This document shows positions 16,314 through 23,924 of a DNA stretch of 36,485 bases, piece by piece. The number at the start of each line of letters is the position of its first letter. The first letter of the stretch is position 1. The DNA is from Myxococcota bacterium (GTDB taxonomy: Bacteria; Myxococcota_A; UBA796; UBA2385). A program made the position numbers and the translations under genes. The stretch spans positions 1 to 36,485 of the forward strand of contig JAKLKF010000077.1 in assembly GCA_023150805.1 (NCBI GenBank). Direction: 5' to 3'. The notes beneath the pieces were generated by a model. The model worked only from the letters and a program-made list of their open reading frames with translations, had not been told where the DNA came from and made no database searches.

Positions 16314-16837
16314 AGCTTGGCCCCGGCGTCTCCCTCGCACTTGTGGCAGGAGTTGCAGGCGCCGGTCTCGACCTCGGTGCCCATCTCGATCACCACGCCC
16401 TCGACCTCGACCTCGGCCGACAGCGGGGGGACCAGCGGGTCGGTGGTGTAGAAGTTCCCGGCCGAGGAGGTGGCCAGCTCGACGGTGCTGCCGGTGCTGT
16501 CCGTGATGCGCACGATGGCGCCGCTCTTGCCGTCGCTGCCGACGTCGTCGACGAAGACGGTGCCGGCGGCGGTCCAGAAGGCGTCGCCCTCGTCCTCCTC
16601 GAAGTTGCCGGGGCTGTGGCAGGCGACGCAGTCGGAGCCGGGCAGCATGTTGGCGCCCTCGCCCTCGCAGTCGCCGGGGCCGCAGTCCTCGTTCGTGGTG
16701 TCGCACTCGACGCCGCCGTCGGTGCCGCCGTCGGTGGCGCCCCCGTCGGAGGTGCCCGTGTCGTCGCCCTCCTTGTCGCCGCAGGCCAGCGAGAGGGGCA
16801 GGGCCAGCAGGGCCAGGGTCAGGATGGAGCGGTGCAT
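16301..16837 (-). CDS. lipoprotein with two c-type heme motifs
   Basis: 178 residues. Signal MHRSILTLALLALPLSLAC, lipobox Cys 19, then an acidic Asp-Gly-Gly linker with several cysteines. Heme motifs are CVACH (70-74) and CNSCH (161-165), the latter followed by KC. Between them lies a probable beta-sandwich (GAIVRITDSTGSTVELATSS, then AGNFYTTDPLVPPLS), as in carboxypeptidase-regulatory-like domains. This suggests an exported heme or electron-transfer lipoprotein with a carrier-like middle domain. The ATG has GGAGG with a 4-nt spacer that overlaps the end of the cytochrome gene upstream, so the two are one unit. Confidence 0.82.
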   Translation of the reverse strand: MHRSILTLALLALPLSLACGDKEGDDTGTSDGGATDGGTDGGVECDTTNEDCGPGDCEGEGANMLPGSDCVACHSPGNFEEDEGDAFWTAAGTVFVDDVGSDGKSGAIVRITDSTGSTVELATSSAGNFYTTDPLVPPLSAEVEVEGVVIEMGTEVETGACNSCHKCEGDAGAKLYAP

Positions 16838-16847
16838 GGGGCCTCCT

Positions 16848-17192
16848 TCAGCCGGCCTGCAGGACGTCGACGAGGTAGGCGATCACGTCGGCGATCTCCT
16901 GGTCGGTCAGGTCGCCGTCGAAGGCGGGCATGTCCTCCTCGCCGAACAGGATCACCTCGGCCAGCTCGTCCTCGCTCTCGGACTCGCTGGCGATGTCGGG
17001 GCCCGAGCCGCCCGATCCGTCGTCGCCGTGGCAGGAGGCGCAGGTGTCCAGGTAGACCGCCTCGCCGTTGGTGGGGTCGCCCTCGAGGGCGAGGACGTCG
17101 TCGATGCGGCCGTCGCCGCCGCAGGCGACGAGGAGGGGCAGCGGATCAGCATGGGAACCTCCGGGCCCTCGACCCGAGGGCCGGGCCAACAT
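16848..17192 (-). CDS. small cytochrome c, lipoprotein with apparent frameshift in signal peptide
   Basis: 114 residues as an open frame. The cytochrome part is clear: NGEAVYLDTCASCHGDDGSG (heme motif CASCH), an acidic helix, a likely axial Met in GEEDMPAF, and the closing helix DQEIADVIAYLVDVL. Before it lies PLPLLVACGGDG, a perfect lipobox. In this frame, however, the lipobox is preceded by MLARPSGRGPGGSHAD, which is not a signal n-region and overlaps a hairpin. A start with a strong Shine-Dalgarno (ATG at 17152) is one frame off; adding a single base shortly after it would give MLIRLPLLVACGG. I think the natural start is 17152 and that a 1-nt indel (mutation or assembly error) lies between 17138 and 17150. 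Confidence 0.72.
   Translation of the reverse strand: MLARPSGRGPGGSHADPLPLLVACGGDGRIDDVLALEGDPTNGEAVYLDTCASCHGDDGSGGSGPDIASESESEDELAEVILFGEEDMPAFDGDLTDQEIADVIAYLVDVLQAG
17150..17162 (-). promoter_or_regulatory. strong ribosome binding site plus out-of-frame ATG
   Basis: Minus strand GGAGGTTCCCATG: SD at 17158-17162 with a 5-nt spacer, the same design as the neighbouring gene (GGAGGCCCCATG). The ATG is out of frame with the cytochrome below, which is the main evidence for a frameshift. Confidence 0.6.
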
Positions 17193-17260
17193 GGCCGGTG
17201 CCGGTGGGACCGCACAGGCTCCTCATGGATCTCTCACCTCCGGCTCATCCGGACAGTCGG

Positions 17261-17300
17261 AGAAACCGTGACGGAAAATCCGTTAGCACGGAGTTTCCGT
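17261..17300. promoter_or_regulatory. imperfect stem-loop in divergent intergenic region
   Basis: GAAACCGTG (17263-17271) pairs with CACG-GA-GTTTC (17288-17298, 2-nt bulge), and inside it ACGGA-AAA-TCCGT (17272-17284) forms a second hairpin. It lies between the divergent cytochrome and SLC13 genes, about 80 nt before the transporter start. It could be an operator or a 5'-UTR structure; no T-run follows. Confidence 0.4.
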
Positions 17301-17381
17301 GATCCCGCTGCCCGCTTCCTGGCGCTTCCGGGCGCTCCCCGTCATGGCACGGTTCCTGCGATGGGGCGCCGCGGAGGTCGG

Positions 17382-19163
17382 ATGACCCTGCCCGCCGTCG
17401 TGACCATCGCCACCATCCTGGTCGTCCTGGCCCTGCTCATCCGCGGGCGGATGAGCGCCGAGGCCATCCTGGTCGGCGCGCTGGGCTTCCTCATCGTGAC
17501 CGGCGTGCTGCCGGCGAAGGAGGGCCTCGCGGGCTTCGCCAACGAGGGCATGCTGACCGTCGCCGCCCTGTACGTGGTCGCGGCGGGCCTGCGGCAGACC
17601 GGTGCCATGACGCGGGTCGCCGCGGGGCTGCTGGGCAAGAGACCCGACGTGCGCGTCGCGATGACCCGGATGGTGGTGCCGGTGGCGGTGGGCAGCGCCT
17701 TCCTGAACAACACGCCCATCGTGGCGGCGATGTTGCCCGCGGTCACCGACTGGAGCCGCCGGTACAAGCTGCCGGCCTCCAAGCTGTTGATGCCCCTGTC
17801 CTTCGCCACCATCCTGGGCGGCACGCTGACGGTGATCGGCACCAGCACGAACCTGGTGGTCACGGGCCTGGTCGAGCGGAACCTGGGCCAGGTCGAGGGG
17901 CTCCAGCGCATCGGCATCTTCGACATCACCGGCGTCGGCCTGGGCGTGGCCGCCGTGGGCCTGGTCCTGCTGGTCCTGCTGGGCCCGCTGCTCATCCCCG
18001 ACCGCAGCCCGGCGGTCAGCCTGCACGACGACCCCCGCGAGTACACCACCGAGCTGCTCGTGGACAGGGCCTCGCCGTTGGCGGGGCGCACGGTGGAGGA
18101 GGCCGGGCTTCGCAACCTGTCCGGCGGCTTCCTGATGGAGATCGACCGGGGATCGACGGTGTTGGCGGTGGTGGAGCCGACGACGAAGCTCCAGGCAGGC
18201 GACCGGCTGGTCTTCGTCGGGCCGCGCGAGGCGGTGCTGGACCTGACCCGCCTGCCGGGCCTGCAGGCCGCGCCGGACCAGCGCTTCCGGCTGGACTCGC
18301 CCGACGGCGAGCGCTGCCTGGTCGAGGCGGTGGTGGCGCCGGGCAACCCGCTGCGCGGCAAGACCATCCGGGACGGGCGCTTCCGCGACCAGTTCAACGC
18401 GGTGGTGGTGGCCGTGGCCCGCGATGGCCGCCGCATCGGCGGGCGCCTGGGCGACGTGGTGCTGGAGGCCGGCGACGTGTTGCTGCTGGAGGCCCACCCG
18501 AGCTGGAGCGAGGCCCAGCAGGGGGGCCGCGACTTCTACCTGACCAGCGAGGTGGCCGACTCCTCGGCATTCCGGCCGGGCAAGGCCGGCATCGCCGCGC
18601 TCGTGATGCTGGTGATGGTGGTGGCGGCCGCGACCGAGGTCACCTCGATGTTCCACGCCGCCATCGTCGCTGCCTTCGCGATGGTCTGGTTCGGGGCCTG
18701 CTCGCCGACGGACGCGCGCAAGAGCGTCGACGTCGGCACCCTGGTCGCCATCGCCGCCTCCTTCGGCATCGGCGAGTCGATCCGCCTGTCGGGCACCGAC
18801 CGCCTGCTGGCCGAGGCCCTGGTCGCCGCGGGCGCCAGCAGCCCCTGGATGGCGCTGGCGGCCATGTACGTGGGGACGATGATCCTGACCGAGCTGATCA
18901 CGAACAACGCCGCCGCCGCCCTGATGTTCCCCTTCGGCCTGTCGCTGGCGGCCCAGCTCGGCGTCTCGCCCATGCCCTTCTGCGTCGCGGTGATGTTCGC
19001 GGCCTCGGCCAGCTTCAGCACGCCCATCGGCTACCAGACCAACCTGATGGTCTACGGCCCCGGCGGCTACCGCTTCACCGACTACTTCCGGCTGGGCGTG
19101 CCCCTGCAGATCGTGGCCGGGGCGGTGGCATGCGCCCTGATCCCGTACTTCTTCCCGTTCTGA
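17382..19163 (+). CDS. SLC13/DASS-family transporter with two RCK_C domains
   Basis: 593 residues. An ion-transporter membrane protein in two halves: helices ~1-200, then two cytosolic TrkA-C (RCK_C) domains (around YTTELLVDRASPLAGRTVEE and CLVEAVVAPGNPLRGKTIRD, residues ~215-385), then the second membrane half. Signature segments are AFLNNTPIVAAMLP with GTSTNLVVTG in the first half and LITNNAAAALMFP with YQTNLMVYGPGGY in the second, the inverted-repeat substrate motifs of DASS carriers. Members with RCK_C insertions are often assigned to sodium-dependent carboxylate or sulfate uptake; the substrate is not clear here. The start at 17382 has GGAGG at 4-nt spacing; an ATG 21 nt upstream is an alternative. 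Confidence 0.9.
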   Translation: MTLPAVVTIATILVVLALLIRGRMSAEAILVGALGFLIVTGVLPAKEGLAGFANEGMLTVAALYVVAAGLRQTGAMTRVAAGLLGKRPDVRVAMTRMVVPVAVGSAFLNNTPIVAAMLPAVTDWSRRYKLPASKLLMPLSFATILGGTLTVIGTSTNLVVTGLVERNLGQVEGLQRIGIFDITGVGLGVAAVGLVLLVLLGPLLIPDRSPAVSLHDDPREYTTELLVDRASPLAGRTVEEAGLRNLSGGFLMEIDRGSTVLAVVEPTTKLQAGDRLVFVGPREAVLDLTRLPGLQAAPDQRFRLDSPDGERCLVEAVVAPGNPLRGKTIRDGRFRDQFNAVVVAVARDGRRIGGRLGDVVLEAGDVLLLEAHPSWSEAQQGGRDFYLTSEVADSSAFRPGKAGIAALVMLVMVVAAATEVTSMFHAAIVAAFAMVWFGACSPTDARKSVDVGTLVAIAASFGIGESIRLSGTDRLLAEALVAAGASSPWMALAAMYVGTMILTELITNNAAAALMFPFGLSLAAQLGVSPMPFCVAVMFAASASFSTPIGYQTNLMVYGPGGYRFTDYFRLGVPLQIVAGAVACALIPYFFPF

Positions 19164-19181
19164 CGGCCGAGGGGGGCGGGC

Positions 19182-20516
19182 TCAGGCCGGCAGCCGCAGG
19201 GTGAACCGTGCCCCGCCCAGCGGGCTGTCGGCGACGGTGCAGTCCCCCCCGTGCCGGCGCGCCACCTCTCGGGCCAGGGGAAGACCCAGGCCCAGGCCGG
19301 GCGTGCTGGCGCGCGCGCGGGCACCACGCTGGAGGCGGTCGAAGATGCGCTCGCGCTCGTCGGCGGGGACCCCAGGCCCGTCGTCGTCGACGTGCAGCAG
19401 GACGGTGGGGCCGACGCGCTCGGCGGACAGGCGCACCATGCCGCCGGGGGCGTGCACGCGGGCGTTGCGCAGGAGGTTGACCAGGGCGATGCCCAGCAGG
19501 CTCGCGCTCACGGTGACGCGCGTGTCCAGCGCGGGGGCGGGCACCACCTCCAGTCGGCCTCCCCCGGCGGCGATGGCGGCCCCCTCGTGTCGCACGGCCT
19601 CGGCCACCAGGTCGACCAGGGCGACGGCCTGGCGGCCCTGCTCGGCGTGCCCGGCGTCGACCCGGGCCAGGGTCATCAGCCCCTCGACCACGGCCGCCAG
19701 GCGATCCACCTCCTCGGACAGGCTCTGCAGCGTGGCGCGGTCGAGGCCGGTCGCGGCGTGGCGGAGCGCCAGGTCCAGCTCGCCGCGCAGGATGGTGACC
19801 GGGGTGCGCAGCTCGTGGGCGGCCTCGGCGGTGAAGCGGGCCTGGGAGGCGAAGGCCCGGTCCAGGCGGTCGAGCAGCGCGTTGACGTCGACGAGCAGGG
19901 CGGCCACCTCGGTGGGGCCGGCCTCGGCCACCCGGGCGCCCTGGCCGGCGCCGACGACCCGGCCCACCTCGGCCCGGGCTCGCTCCAGCGGCGCGGTGGC
20001 GCGGCGAAGGGTGCTGCTCATCAACAGACCTCCGCCCAGCACGACCAGGCCCGCGACCAGGCCGTAGGCGGCAGCGAAGGCGCCCACGCTGTCGGCCAGG
20101 TCCACGGCGGGGCCCTCGGCCACGATCACGGCGTGGAGGTCGAGCGGCTCGGCGCCGCGCTCGATCTCGACGGGCAGCAGCAGGACCCGGCGACCGTCCC
20201 GGGTGCGCCAGCGAGGGTCCTCGTCCTCTCCCTCGATCGACGGCTCGGGCAGCCCGGCCTCGGTCATGGTCAACAGCGACAGGTGGAAGGGGGCGACGCT
20301 GTGCTCGGCCCGCCAGGGAGAGTCAGCGGGGTCGGCCAGGCTGGCGCGCCAGGCGTGGGCCGCCGCCAACAGGGCCAGGTCCTGTGCCTCCACCGCGCGC
20401 CAGTGCAGCAGGGCGCCGGTGGCCAGCCCGGCCACGGCCAGCGCCAGCGTCAGGATGCCGACCGCGGCGCGGGTGAGCTGCCCGACCAGCGTGTGCCCGC
20501 GGCGGAGGGCGCTCAC
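19182..20516 (-). CDS. sensor histidine kinase
   Basis: 444 residues from a GTG. N-terminal membrane helix (~11-37), periplasmic sensor region (~40-145, with no recognised fold), second helix (AAYGLVAGLVVLGGGLLMSS), HAMP-like linker, then HisKA with the H-box AHELRTPV (phospho-acceptor His 234) and the ATPase domain: N-box LLRNARVHA, G1 DDDGPGVP, F-box-like ERIFDRLQRG and G2 GLGLGLPLA. All catalytic boxes are intact. It is the third gene after the DUF2231-like protein and the response regulator, 79 nt from the latter; a perfect hairpin lies in that gap. Confidence 0.94.
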   Translation of the reverse strand: MSALRRGHTLVGQLTRAAVGILTLALAVAGLATGALLHWRAVEAQDLALLAAAHAWRASLADPADSPWRAEHSVAPFHLSLLTMTEAGLPEPSIEGEDEDPRWRTRDGRRVLLLPVEIERGAEPLDLHAVIVAEGPAVDLADSVGAFAAAYGLVAGLVVLGGGLLMSSTLRRATAPLERARAEVGRVVGAGQGARVAEAGPTEVAALLVDVNALLDRLDRAFASQARFTAEAAHELRTPVTILRGELDLALRHAATGLDRATLQSLSEEVDRLAAVVEGLMTLARVDAGHAEQGRQAVALVDLVAEAVRHEGAAIAAGGGRLEVVPAPALDTRVTVSASLLGIALVNLLRNARVHAPGGMVRLSAERVGPTVLLHVDDDGPGVPADERERIFDRLQRGARARASTPGLGLGLPLAREVARRHGGDCTVADSPLGGARFTLRLPA

Positions 20517-20527
20517 GCGACTTCCAA

Positions 20528-20553
20528 GGGGGGAACCCCTCCAGGTTCCCCCC
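20528..20553. repeat. perfect 10-bp hairpin between response regulator and kinase genes
   Basis: GGGGGGAACC - CCTCCA - GGTTCCCCCC. It lies in the 79-nt gap of a minus-strand operon just before the kinase GTG. No T-run follows, so rather than an intrinsic terminator it may set the kinase-to-regulator ratio by mRNA stability or attenuation. The end of the stem is 11 nt from the GTG, so it could hide the initiation site. Confidence 0.8.
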
Positions 20554-20595
20554 GGCCGCAGGGCGGCCTCCCCCCTCCGGGAAGGTTCGCGTCAC

Positions 20596-21267
<672 letters not shown>

Positions 21268-21287
21268 GGGGGCCTCACGTAGCCGGA

Positions 21288-21812
21288 TCAGTCGTCGTCT
21301 TCGCGCTCGCCGCGCTCGCCGTGCTCACCGGGGGCGGTGAGGCCGCCGGGAGCCGGCGTGGCGGCCGCGGAGTCGCGCAGCTCGGTGTGTCGGATCAGGC
21401 CGCCGCTCTGGCCGACCCAGGCCATCGCGCCCGCGGTGGCGCCGGTCAGCAGCAGCACGACGGCGCCGCCGGGCAGCCAGGTCTGCCGCCGCTTCAGCGA
21501 GAAGACGGCCACGCCCAGGGCCGCCAGGCCGGTGACCACCGCCAGCGGCGTGGCCACCTCGGCCCGCTCCTCGTGCTCGTGGATGAGCGCCTCGCTCACG
21601 CCGGGCAGGTGCTCGACCGTCTCCTCGGCCCCCTCGCCGGACTCCTCGGCCACGACGGCGCCGCCCGCGGCGGCCAGCAAGAGCAGCGTGGCCCCCACGA
21701 AGAGCCAGGGCTCCGCTCGCCGCCAGAGGGCCAGCAGCAGCAGGGGGAGGGCGAAGAAGGTGCCCAGGATGGGCAGGTGGTTGACGAGGAGGTGCAGGTG
21801 GGTGGCGTCCAT
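21288..21812 (-). CDS. DUF2231-like membrane protein with His/Glu-rich loop
   Basis: 174 residues, four membrane helices (near LPILGTFFALPLLLLALW, LFVGATLLLLAAAGGAVVA, PLAVVTGLAALGVAVFSL and GGAVVLLLTGATAGAMAWVG). The opening THLHLLVNHLPILGT matches the DUF2231 group. Between helices 2 and 3 is an acidic, His-bearing loop (EESGEGAEETVEHLPGVSEA, LIHEHEERAE), and the tail is HGERGEREDDD; both could bind metal. It is the first gene of an operon with a response regulator and kinase, so it may be a sensed or accessory component. SD AGGAG lies 7 nt before the ATG. Confidence 0.8.
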   Translation of the reverse strand: MDATHLHLLVNHLPILGTFFALPLLLLALWRRAEPWLFVGATLLLLAAAGGAVVAEESGEGAEETVEHLPGVSEALIHEHEERAEVATPLAVVTGLAALGVAVFSLKRRQTWLPGGAVVLLLTGATAGAMAWVGQSGGLIRHTELRDSAAATPAPGGLTAPGEHGERGEREDDD

Positions 21813-21845
21813 CGTGGGCTCCTGAATGGCACGGGGAGCGTCTCC

Positions 21846-21861
21846 TGGCCACGTGGAGCCA
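21846..21861. promoter_or_regulatory. operator-like inverted repeat upstream of the two-component operon
   Basis: TGGC-N8-GCCA around the palindrome CCACGTGG, 34-49 nt upstream of the DUF2231-like gene. No -10-like element could be placed with confidence nearby. Confidence 0.25.
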
Positions 21862-21899
21862 CCCTGCGGTGCGGATTGGAAACGGGTGAGAATCGCCGC

Positions 21900-21998
21900 T
21901 CAAGGGGCGTCGGAATCGAGCCCCAGCGGGCGGAGGCGGGCCGCCAGGGACTCGGCGCGGGCGGCCTCCTGCTCGGCGCGCGCTCCCTCCTGCGCGCA
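21900..21998 (-). pseudogene. C-terminal remnant of a Uma2-type nuclease
   Basis: In the minus frame that ends with TGA at 21900 the sequence reads ARAEQEAARAESLAARLRPL and then GLDSDAP-stop. An Ala/Glu/Arg coiled-coil followed by LAARLRxLGxDxD is the typical tail of Uma2 (DUF820) family PD-(D/E)XK nucleases, which are present in many copies in some bacteria. No nuclease core lies upstream: the frame runs into the RDD gene in a different frame. I take it for a relic of a deleted copy. Confidence 0.5.
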
Positions 21999-21999
21999 C

Positions 22000-22545
22000 C
22001 TACGGCCCGGCCGGGGGCGAGGGGGGAGCGGCGGCGGTGGACACCGGGATCACCCGCGAGCCGACCACCCGATCCCAGGCCCCGCGGCGCTTGTCGTCGA
22101 CCACCACCGAGAAGGCCAGCAGGCTGCACATCAGCAGCCCCAGGGCCTTGGCGGCGTTGCGGACCAGGGCCTGCGGCAGGCTCATGCGGCCCCCCGCCTC
22201 GGAGATGACGCGCAGCCCGAGCAGGCGCTTGCCCGGCGTGGCCTGCCAGGAGGAGGCCTCGAAGGCCGCGCCGTAGAGCACCTGGGCCGCGAGGACCAGG
22301 GGGTAGACGCCCGGGCCGAGGGCCGCCTGCAGCGCGGGGGGGAGGGACCCGTCGCTTCCGCTGGCCAGGGTGGGCAGGGCGGCCGCGACGCCCCCCAGCG
22401 CGACCACGGGCACCAGGGTCAGCGCGCCGTCGATCATGGCGGCCGCCCAGCGCTGCCCCAGGCCGGGCACGGCGACCAGGGCCTGCAGATCGGGGTCGGG
22501 GGCGCCCGGAGCGGAGGGGGAGAGGCGGTAGGGGTCGAAGGCCAT
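22000..22545 (-). CDS. RDD-family membrane protein
   Basis: 181 residues. The RDD features are in order: QRWAAAMIDGALTLVPVVAL (Arg and Asp of the first helix), a second helix around YPLVLAAQVLYGAAF, PGKRLLGLRVISEAGGRMSL, a third helix in LVRNAAKALGLLMCSLLAFS and DDKRRGAWDRVVGSRVI (final Asp). The N-terminus carries a short Pro-rich stretch. The family is found in bacterial membranes and its role is generally unclear. A -10-like TACAGT lies 28 nt before the start. Downstream is the Uma2-like remnant. Confidence 0.86.
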   Translation of the reverse strand: MAFDPYRLSPSAPGAPDPDLQALVAVPGLGQRWAAAMIDGALTLVPVVALGGVAAALPTLASGSDGSLPPALQAALGPGVYPLVLAAQVLYGAAFEASSWQATPGKRLLGLRVISEAGGRMSLPQALVRNAAKALGLLMCSLLAFSVVVDDKRRGAWDRVVGSRVIPVSTAAAPPSPPAGP

Positions 22546-22573
22546 GGGCGGGTCCCGGGGTCGCGCGCAGTGG

Positions 22574-22579
22574 ACTGTA
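22574..22579 (-). promoter_or_regulatory. -10-like element of the RDD gene
   Basis: Minus strand GCTACAGTCC gives TACAGT, 28 nt before the ATG at 22545. Confidence 0.35.
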
Positions 22580-22653
22580 GCGTGCATGGGGATCACGCCC
22601 GCGGGGCACCGGTCCGTGTCGTCGCAGGGACGGCGGCCGCACCCGGTGCGCGC

Positions 22654-22659
22654 TACCGT
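22654..22659 (+). promoter_or_regulatory. -10-like element of the multiheme lipoprotein gene
   Basis: CGCTACCGTGG contains TACCGT, 21 nt before the ATG at 22681, with a GGAGGAG Shine-Dalgarno-like run in between. Confidence 0.4.
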
Positions 22660-22680
22660 GGCGCCACCGATGGAGGAGCG

Positions 22681-23910
22681 ATGACCGCGACGTGGACGGT
22701 GTTGGCGCTGCTGCTGGCCTGCAACGACGGGAAGGTGGGGGGAGAGGACGGGACGACCGGGGACGGGGGCGCGGACGGCGGCGCCGATGGCGGCACCACC
22801 CAGGAGCAGGGCTGGTGCGGCGTGCTCCAGGTGATCAACAGCCAGTGCACCAGCTGCCACGACGCCGCCTCGCCCTCGGGGGAGCTGGACCTGGAGACCG
22901 ATCCCTACGCGGCGCTGGTCGGGCAGCCGAGCAGCCAGTGGCCGGAGCTGACCCTGGTGATCCCCGGCGACGCGGAGGGCAGCTTCCTGGTCGCCAAGGC
23001 CGAGGGCAGCCAGGGCGTCGACCAGGGGGGCGCCATGCCGCCCAGTGACGGCCTGGACGCCGACGGCGTGGCCACGATCCGGGAGTGGATCGACGCCGGC
23101 GCGTCGTCGGAGTGCACCGATCCGGGGACCACGACGCCGGTGGAGGGCTACCACCCCGATGGCTTCGATGACCCCGGCGTGCACGGCCTGGAGGCCAAGC
23201 TGCACGAGCAGACCTGCACGGACTGCCACGGCGCGGACCTGGCCGGCGGCGACGCGGGCGTGTCGTGCGACGCCTGCCACGAGGCCGGCTGGCGCACGGA
23301 CTGCACCTTCTGCCACGGCAGCCCGGACGAGGGCACCGGCGCGCCGCCAGAGGACATCGACGACACGCCCGAAGACGCCGCCTTCGGCGCCCACGCGCGC
23401 CACGTCCAGGAGAACACGCACGCGCCCTTCGACTGCACCCAGTGCCACCTCAAGCCGACCGACGTGCTGTCGCCCGGCCACCTGTTCGACGACACGCCGG
23501 CCCAGGCCGAGGTCGACCTGTCCGCGGGCCTGTCCGACCGTGGCGCGTGGTCGGCAGGCGCCATGGAGTGCAGCAACCTGTACTGCCACGGCAGCGGCCA
23601 GGGCGACGATGGCACCGTCCAGGTCGGCGACGCGCCCCTGGCCTGCAGCGCCTGCCACCCCGATCGCACCAGCGGACGCGACCAGTGGGCGGGCATGAGC
23701 GGCGAGCACGAGGAGCACCTGCGCGAGGGCGTGGGCTGCCAGGAGTGCCACGCCGACACCACCGGCAACGGCAGCTCCATCCTGGACCCGGCCCTGCACG
23801 TCGACGGCGACGTCGACGTCGTGCTGGACGAGGCGGGGATCACCTGGAACGGCAGCTCCTGCACCGGCGCCTGCCACGGCGAGGATCACCGCGGCGAGGG
23901 CTGGCGCTGA
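22681..23910 (+). CDS. multiheme c-type cytochrome lipoprotein (nine candidate heme sites)
   Basis: 409 residues. Signal MTATWTVLALLLAC, lipobox Cys 14, then a short Gly/Asp linker. The first part resembles planctomycete-type cytochromes (LQVINSQCTSCHDAASPSGE, then a GGAMPPSDGLDADGV segment). The second part holds the other motifs: CTDCH, CDACH, CTFCH, CTQCH, CSNLYCH (CX4CH), CSACH, CQECH and CTGACH (CX3CH). With CTSCH this makes seven CX2CH, one CX3CH and one CX4CH; CxxCH/CxxxxCH proteins of this type occur in metal-reducing and related delta-proteobacteria. Extra His residues that could be distal ligands are frequent. Probably an outer-surface electron-transfer protein; the electron partner is unknown. 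Confidence 0.9.
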   Translation: MTATWTVLALLLACNDGKVGGEDGTTGDGGADGGADGGTTQEQGWCGVLQVINSQCTSCHDAASPSGELDLETDPYAALVGQPSSQWPELTLVIPGDAEGSFLVAKAEGSQGVDQGGAMPPSDGLDADGVATIREWIDAGASSECTDPGTTTPVEGYHPDGFDDPGVHGLEAKLHEQTCTDCHGADLAGGDAGVSCDACHEAGWRTDCTFCHGSPDEGTGAPPEDIDDTPEDAAFGAHARHVQENTHAPFDCTQCHLKPTDVLSPGHLFDDTPAQAEVDLSAGLSDRGAWSAGAMECSNLYCHGSGQGDDGTVQVGDAPLACSACHPDRTSGRDQWAGMSGEHEEHLREGVGCQECHADTTGNGSSILDPALHVDGDVDVVLDEAGITWNGSSCTGACHGEDHRGEGWR

Positions 23911-23924
23911 CGGGCGCGATCGGA

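Noticed and set aside
4335..17263. Shared 11-mer GACAGTCGGAG in the divergent regions near 4340 and 17253
   Set aside because: Only one match of 11 nt, at different distances from the genes and without symmetry; likely chance in GC-rich DNA.
20554..20595. Rho-independent terminator after the response regulator
   Set aside because: No T-run follows the hairpin on either strand.
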